Assembly: GCF_000237925.1 (NCBI RefSeq)
Contig: NC_031500.1
Coordinates: 13,293,753 to 13,357,752 of the forward strand
DNA length: 64,000 bases
Direction of reading: 5' to 3'
Source of the DNA: Schistosoma mansoni
Taxonomy: Eukaryota; Platyhelminthes; Trematoda; Strigeidida; Schistosomatidae
Part shown: one piece after another, positions 57,481 to 64,000 of the stretch
How the letters are laid out: each line of letters starts with the position of its first letter
How positions within the stretch are numbered: position 1 is the stretch's first letter
Made by a program: the position numbers and the translations under genes
Notes under the pieces: model-generated
Databases searched by the model: none
The model's input: the letters and a program-made list of their open reading frames with translations, nothing else
Told to the model about the DNA's origin: nothing

Positions 57481-57631
57481 CAAACGAAAGCAAGTTATGT
57501 TTTGTCATGAAAGCTATTCGAATTTTATTCCACCGTCCGTTATAAGTTGATCTATGACAGCCAAGGACGCTTGACAAGTTCACAGTTGCCCAACGTCTAT
57601 GAGATCTCTCAGTGACTTTAACCAAACTCAT
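57481..57631 (-). CDS. Candidate first exon of an unidentified gene
   Basis: ATG at 57631 opens MSLVKVTERSHRRWATVNLS and stays open 50 codons to a good donor TTTG/GTAAGT (57480). The composition looks coding (mixed residues, several basic). I do not recognise the protein and cannot find the next exon. It could be the N-terminal exon of the transposase-like gene just downstream. Confidence 0.4.
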
Positions 57632-59490
57632 CTTAGAGAACAAACAAGATAATTAGCTAAAATGAACGTGAAAAATAGAGAGCACGCCACTTGTTTTCAT
57701 CACTTAAGCTAATTGTGGTATCCATCAAGCACTTCGGAACACCTTAGCAAAACAAACAACAACGCAAGTATATATGCATCTAAGGAAAATCCCTGTGTCC
57801 ATATTTTACTACTTGTGTTAATTTTAACAGCCTTCATTTTTTATTAAACAGTACGTTATTTTGTAGACGTTCATCAAAATATAAGTAAGGGATGCGACAT
57901 ATTCAAATATGGTATGCTATGTACATTTGTCTACAAATTTCCCCCAAATACACGATGAAGGGGGGGGGAAATTGACATTCACCCTTTATTTACGCTTTCT
58001 TTCTCTTTACTTCCCCTTTATTGCTTGGTTGGATAATGACTGATAATGACTCTCATTTTACCGTGAACACAGTCACTGCCTGTTTGAATGGTATTCTGTG
58101 GAGACGTTTGTTCACTGCTCCCAGGCAGAAAATTTCGTCGAGATATTAAACTTTGCTTTGCATCCAATACACTGTCAAACAGACACAGGGTGAACTTAAG
58201 GAGAAGACTTACAGTCCATTACAGAAACGTAGACTCAAATTTAAGCTGTGGCTGATGTGATGTTTGTATCAACTAATGATTCTTTTGTATTTGATGACTG
58301 ACTGATTTCGAATTTCAAATACAGTGCGTTCGTTCGTACTCATCTAGTTCTTCTTGGTTAAATTGCGTTATTTCCCAGTTTGTATAATAATTCAAATACT
58401 TCTAATCATCAAAACTCAGTAGTACGAAAAACAATGTATATTGTGGTGAATAACCAACACATTTACTGTACTGTTAAATATTTTATTCTGTGTCTAAACA
58501 TATCGTATTGATGCAACACAATCTTATATTGCGTACCTTGAATGTGAGTTCTTGATTGTATCTTGTTAAAGTTATGGACTTATTGAGATTCAACTTCACA
58601 TACTTAATCCGAAATCATGTGTATCAGATAAAATCGCAAGATTTGAGTATCAATGTGATCTGTCAACGTAAATAGCCATTATATTGATATCTGTTAGAGC
58701 GGCAGGTCACAAACGTCCAGAAAATCTAAACAGTTCTGTTGGTATCTCTAAGAGTTTGGTGTCAAATTTTTATGAGTGAATATCAGCGCCATGCAAGCAG
58801 AGAACAAAATGGTAGAAGAAAGTCAAGGTTAAACCTAAACAGTCACTTTACATTCAATAACAGTGGTAGTCGAATTAAGTTACAAAGGATGTGAATAAGA
58901 ATAAAAAAGTGTTCACAAAATATGTATATGCTTGTAGTGTCGGTTAATATGTTAAGCCCACATAGCTTATTCTAGCTTCTGGACAGTCCAGTTTATTTAT
59001 CTTTCTTGAGTCACATTTATTAATTATTCGCCCACCAACCTTGACTGTTTTTATATGAGCGTATGTGTGTGCACTTCTTATCCTATTCATCACATATCTG
59101 TAATTCATTTGTGTGTGGCTAAAGACATTGATTAGCACTTGATTAAATGGAGTTGGCTCACTTGCTTTCTCCAATCTGCTTCTCTCTTCCCTTCTTGTTT
59201 CGTCTCTCTGATTGTCTGTTCAGATCACTGAGCGCGTGAAATATACATATTCAAAATGCATCCTCGTACTTGGCTTATTTAATTCTGTTATTCACTAACG
59301 CGGAAAAGTCGATAATTATATACGAGGATAACCGGCATGAGTATTTCAATAACAATCATTTACATGATTAACCTGGAGTCAGATTAAGAGCTAATAAATG
59401 CTAACTGTCTCCATGCAAATCAGTTTTATCTCGTGGAAAACACGAACAAAGAGTTGAGCAGAATAACACGAATTCATTTTATTTATTTAG
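57632..59490. other. Gene-poor sequence
   Basis: No repeat or gene recognised. A G run (57960-57968) and a 76-codon minus frame at 58944-59174 of random appearance are the only notable items. Confidence 0.35.
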
Positions 59491-59719
59491 GTTTTCATCA
59501 ACTTCCAAAAACCTGCAGTACAGACTTATAATAGCAAGTCGAATATGTATCATCATGGTGGAGTAGCAATTCTCATAGATGTAATGAGAATGAAAAATAT
59601 AATGTTTCAAATAGAAATGATATATGAGAATAGATTATTGATCATTGGACGTATTAAGATAATTAGAAGTATTCAAATTGATTTGCTGACTGAGAATTCC
59701 CAAAATAGTGTATCTGAAG
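59491..59719 (+). CDS. Candidate internal exon of an unidentified gene
   Basis: Open for 76 codons between TATTTATTTAG and GAAG/GTAGGT, reading VFINFQKPAVQTYNSKSNMY, HHGGVAILIDVMRMKN and IYENRLLIIGRIKI. It ends in phase 1. No domain recognised and no partner exons found in the window; the gene could extend beyond it. Confidence 0.4.
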
Positions 59720-59949
59720 GTAGGTATTATTATTAATGACTTTATTCAATGTTATATGTTCAATACAATAATGAATTTTCAGCACCTAAGTATTTCAACA
59801 AGTTTATTTTACAAAACGAAAAGCCGCTAACTGCATACGTATATACACAAATCTAAAAAAGATAAGAAACTGTACAACCTTTAGTTAGAAAAACATTTAA
59901 GAATACAAGCCATTGACTAGGTCAGCTCTAACAACCTATTCGTCACATA

Positions 59950-61576
59950 TTATACTTGCCAGATAAGGTATTTTTGGGCTTTTACACGTTTGCTTCCGCG
60001 TATAGATTCTAATGTATTCCCACGTCGTTTTACTAGAAGATACACAAGGTGGAAGAAATGAATTTTGTAGGTGGTTAGTATGTGAATAGAGAACACCTGC
60101 CAGGAGTTATCACGATTTAAGATGCCTACCGACAACCATATTAACAATGACCTCAGAAGATTCACCGCATCCTGATAACTGTTTTCATCACTCTCTGCAA
60201 ACCACCAAAACAATGGTGAACAGTAAACAATAGTGGGTAATATGGGAGAATTAACAAATCGTAAAAGTAAATGTCGAGTAATGTGAAAAGCGTGCAGCCT
60301 CTCCATATAATAAGTCAGACTGAAAACTTTCTTCGACAACAATAGAACATGAGAGGATCAAGAGAGACCAGAGGAAAACTGTACATCAAGAAAAATGACT
60401 TTTGATATCGCTTTTATCAAATAATCTCCGATAGTACAAGCATCATGGGATTCCAAAGGGGTATTTAAGTGCTCTACATGTCTCGGGCCAAAGTTGACAG
60501 CTTTGAATTTAGAAAAATAAAGTGGGAGACCAATAACAACACATCATCGTTCAATAAGAGACAAGGCCCCATTCGTTTCGAGAGGGCATGAAGAGATAGA
60601 AATTTGAATACATACAGTGAGATCGTCCGTATATTTAACAAGTGTCTTCTGTGTAAAATTGGGACACTACTACTCTTCAAATCTGTGTATATAAGAAGCA
60701 GAACATCAGATGACTGACGTAAAAAAGACTTATTTAAGTCAGGAACTTTCAGTGCACATATAGCGAGATCGTCTGCATATTTAACATAATGTTTTCTGTG
60801 GAAGACGGCAGATAATGCAGTAAAAAACGGAAAGAAGAGGGCAAATAATAGCTTTTTATTGCACACCATGAGTTAGTAGAGACGGTGAACACTTTAAACC
60901 AAACACAGTGTACTGTTCTGTTCCAGAGAGGTAGGAACACAACTAGTTGATTATCCAGCTGTTGGTGTTGACGTTGACACACTTGTTAAGGAACATTTGT
61001 ATTGGAATTGAGTTATAGCAACCATCCTACAATCAATTTCGATTATAGTCAATTTTGGTTAAGCCCTTTTTATTAACTTACTTAACAGACATCGTCACTC
61101 GTTGATATTCCCTCAGGTGTTGTTAGCTTCCTGACTTGAGTTATTCGACAATAAACTGTAGTTGCTGCTTCCTTTTATCTTCTGATTTTACGCACCGTTA
61201 AGGTTAGGATTATAACGGTTATCGAAGTTAACAATTAACGAGTCACGGCACTACAGAGTCAAAGGCGGAAATGTTATCCAGAAATGTGCATCCGACTTTT
61301 CTTTGCCTTTTCCAAGTTGAACGCTAAATTATGATCCAGAACAAAAGCAGTATATAGGGTGCTCCTATTGAGTGTGTAAACAAACTGATATAGATCAATG
61401 TGCTCTTTTAGTGCTGGTTGAAGTGAAAATAACAATAATCTTTCCACTGTTTTAATGAAAAGTGAAGTTATTGCCATGGGTAGAACTAGATGAGCACAAC
61501 TGGACGTATTATATTTAGAATTTGTAAGAAGTATATAATCAAATACAAAAGAATCATCAGTTAGTTCAAATACCAC
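59950..61576 (-). pseudogene. Non-LTR LINE remnant with RT domain
   Basis: Minus-strand pieces in order: AITSLFIKTVERLLL, DLYQFVYTLNRST, LDHNLAFNLEKAKKS; LPLWNRTVHCVWFKV and HGVQ-like motif; YVKYADDLAICALK (catalytic YADD); NFGPRHVEHLNTPL; KVFSLTYYMERLHAF and ILPTIVYCSPLFW. The layout is that of a CR1/L2/Rex-type RT. Frames break many times. The YADD segment appears twice (60613-60660 and 60757-60805), an internal duplication. Confidence 0.7.
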
Positions 61577-61639
61577 AATCAGTAAGTTGGAAGTGAAATT
61601 ATGAATTTAAATTCAGTGAAACAATCAGAATAAAAAAGA

Positions 61640-62290
61640 AAAATTTTCAAAAATGATTCAATAAACTGTTGATAAATTCAATTTGCTGAAAAAAAGATTT
61701 GTAACTGTTTTATTCTGAATACAAAAGTCGAGCTAAAGACGTTTCATGACTATAGCTTCGGTGTACTTGACTGTCGATTGATGACGTTGAAAGATTTTAA
61801 GTAATATAAACTTGAAGCTCTGTGTTGTGGAGATGTTTATCAATAGCGCTGTTAAAAGCATTTAATTCCATTGATCTGATACCTGTTTGGATATGTTCTT
61901 GATAACAAAAGTAAACTGTTCTTTCAGTTCTAGCAATGTCACTAGTTTGGTAGGTACATGTAACTCAGATTAGTGTTAATATAAAAAGGGATATTTCTCA
62001 GTTTTTTGATTGGAGTGAAAAAACATATTCTTTTCTTCAAGATAACCAGACTAGCTATACGATACATTCTGGTCAATGTGGTTCTAAATCTTCTGTTTAC
62101 TATCGATGCAACATCGTAACCCTTGAATCTAAGCTGAATGAAAATGGATTTCTTGTTTTCTGTGGTTTCCTTAGACGTTTTGTCTTTACTTTTTCTATAC
62201 TTCTTAATAATTTTCTTTGGAAACCCATTGTTCCTTAGGCATTTTTTTAAACAATAGGAAATTCTGTCAACAGACTAAATATTATATGGT
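61640..62290 (-). pseudogene. Penelope-like element remnant
   Basis: Minus strand: CLRNNGFPKKIIKKYRKSKD, SIFIQLRFKGYDVASIV, NRRFRTTLTRMYRIASLV and FTPIKKLRNIPFYINTNLSY, corresponding to the RT-to-endonuclease connector of Penelope-like elements (FKG block as in 41590-42190). The GIY-YIG part is badly degraded. Confidence 0.6.
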
Positions 62291-64000
62291 CCAAGAAAAA
62301 CAATCTGAACCTTGAACGATATAGGTATACAAAATTAACTGTACTGATGGGCAAGAGACATTAATGATACAAGATATATTATTATTTCTCAAGCCCACAT
62401 GAGTAGGATGATTGATTGATTTTCCGAAATATCTCTTTCTTAGTTTGGATTGATGTCGATCTAAGCATCTTTTAACTTCCCAGAGTTTTCAGTGTTACAT
62501 ATTCCATTATAGAAAAACCTGAGCCATAGCCTATTATACACATTATATGTTAAAAGTTCATTTATATTTTTAATGTGGTATCATTAACCTGCAACAGCCA
62601 TTTGTAATGAGCTAACAGGATGAATCAGCTGATTTAGTCTACAAAAGAACCAGAAGATAACTTGAGAGCTATTTATGCCTTCTTTTTGAAGGTACTATGC
62701 CTCTCACTTTTCCCTGTTAAACGATAAGTGAATTCTATGTGTTTTTGTCTACTCCCGATTCTTTTTCACCTGCTCCACAGTACAGTAAAGATATACATAC
62801 CATGTGAAGGTATAAATTAGTCTTTTCTTTCCAACCGTAACAGGATTACATTCTAGATTTAATGCAAAAAAGGTTAACAAGTATCAAACTCTAAATTTTA
62901 TCCTTAATTTTTTGTATCAGGCAGTACAGTCTAAAGGTGCTGATTTCATTTTCACTAAATCTTGTTCTTAGACGACCTACATGCAATCAACATATCATTG
63001 TACAATAATCAAGATCATATAATGAATAGAGTCAAGCATAGAGATAGATGGGGCAAGACTATTAAGTCACTAAATAGGCATATAGAGATGGTCTTCTACA
63101 TAAATAACGATATATAGATAAATAAGATGGATACTTGATAATATAAAGTTAATACGAACAACAGACATTCATACTTACACATTTCAACAATTAGTTCACT
63201 AACATTTTATTCTAAAGTAATTTACGTTCACTTATCAACTAAATAGGAATTACTATTTTAAGTAATGGTGGATGCCAACAAATCTGCTGCATTACAGTAA
63301 ATCAAAAGACTTTTTAGTTGAAAACATGCAAATGATAATCAATACAAAATCTTGATCATCAATGATCTTTCATGATTATTTTCGATCACTTGATTTTACA
63401 ACAACAAAAAACATACAGTCTGATATGGAATTACACATTTATTAGTTACATTTAAAGGACACAACATAACAACTCTCTTTTCTTTTTTTTTTGTATAACC
63501 ATAAGAAATAACAACAAATACAACACAACACAACGACAAAGACATGTCTCCATGGAATTTCGAAGAAAAGAAAAAGAATGTTAACACAGATACAATAAAA
63601 TAATTTCAGGTATATAAAAAAAACAAACAAAGAAATCAAATCCAATAAACAAATAGAGGACAATCACAAAAAAATTATGTTGAATGGACAAAAATTATAG
63701 TTTAATTTATAAAATGTAATGAGTATTTGAATGATTCTCTTTTTTTTCAGTATCATTTTGGTATATGCAAAAATCTTTGAAATAAAAACAAATTACTTTT
63801 GTAAAAATGTAAATTTTAAATACTGCTGCCTAATGTTTATCTTCCTCCCCTCTCTCTCTTCCCCCCTCTCTCTCTACCCCCCTCCTCCCTTCTCTCCCCT
63901 CTCTCTTTATCTTAGTGATTCATATAAGTTTTGTTTACAAATAAATCCATATAGAAACAACAAGATTTAATGCATAAATCAATCAAATTAGGAATGTAAT
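62291..64000. other. Gene-poor end of window with CT-rich tract
   Basis: No gene recognised. Open frames at 63396-63970 are simple-sequence derived. A pyrimidine-rich tract of CCTCTCTC units lies at 63838-63912. Confidence 0.4.

Noticed and set aside
63396-63970. Short hydrophobic frames near the window end
   Set aside because: Built from T-rich and CT-rich simple sequence; no start context, domain or homologous copy.

Overview
This is AT-rich, repeat-dense animal DNA that reads as a schistosome (blood fluke) genome scaffold. The main evidence is several tRNA-promoter repeats of the Smalpha (SINE-like hammerhead) type, RTE, CR1, Penelope-like and BEL/Pao retroelement remnants of schistosome type, very long introns with one 38-nt 5' intron, and a TGF-beta ligand of the inhibin/activin type like the one described in Schistosoma mansoni (SmInAct). 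The exact species cannot be fixed from the sequence alone.

Two host genes can be assembled exon by exon with consistent splice phases. On the + strand, a TGF-beta superfamily ligand runs from 730 to 31333 in five exons (574 residues). It has a long Asn-rich propeptide, an RQRR cleavage site and a nine-cysteine mature domain. On the - strand, a DeSI-1/PPPDE cysteine isopeptidase fused to a PUL-like C-terminal region runs from 55371 down to 36146 in ten exons (536 residues), with the His33/Cys103 pair preserved. The two genes converge, with about 4.8 kb between their stop codons. Two more possible exons (57481-57631 minus, 59491-59719 plus) could not be attached to a gene.

Almost everything else is transposable-element debris inside introns. 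2-3.6 kb: a BEL/Pao fragment in a duplicated Smalpha element. 6.6-7.7 kb: a Penelope-like element with GIY-YIG domain. 8.4-13 kb: a MITE-like element present twice, once between two gaps, plus a decayed copy of the ligand's exon 4. 14-17 kb: RTE ends and hammerhead foldback repeats. 17.1-19.3 kb: a long inverted repeat with a nested insertion. 19.5-20.9 kb: an RTE copy split by a 479-bp insertion. 22-31 kb: a MITE, a palindromic insertion and many hammerhead repeats. 32-38 kb: RTE and SR2-like fragments. 41-50 kb: Penelope, SR2-like and RTE remnants. 51-54.8 kb: a nearly intact CR1-type LINE tail-to-tail with a second one. 55.9-57.2 kb: a decayed DNA transposase. 59.9-62.3 kb: LINE and Penelope remnants.

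The most interesting structures are (a) a second hammerhead-bearing repeat family with a tRNA-like body flanked by inverted repeats of about 94 bp, each carrying a hammerhead, so the two ribozymes point outward on opposite strands; (b) catalytic-core-intact hammerheads lying in sense orientation inside introns of the ligand gene; and (c) a decayed, frame-open second copy of the ligand's first mature-domain exon inside intron 1. The four N-runs are each exactly 200 bases (placeholder gaps), and three of the four are bounded by duplicated or inverted sequence that suggests haplotype or assembly artefacts.
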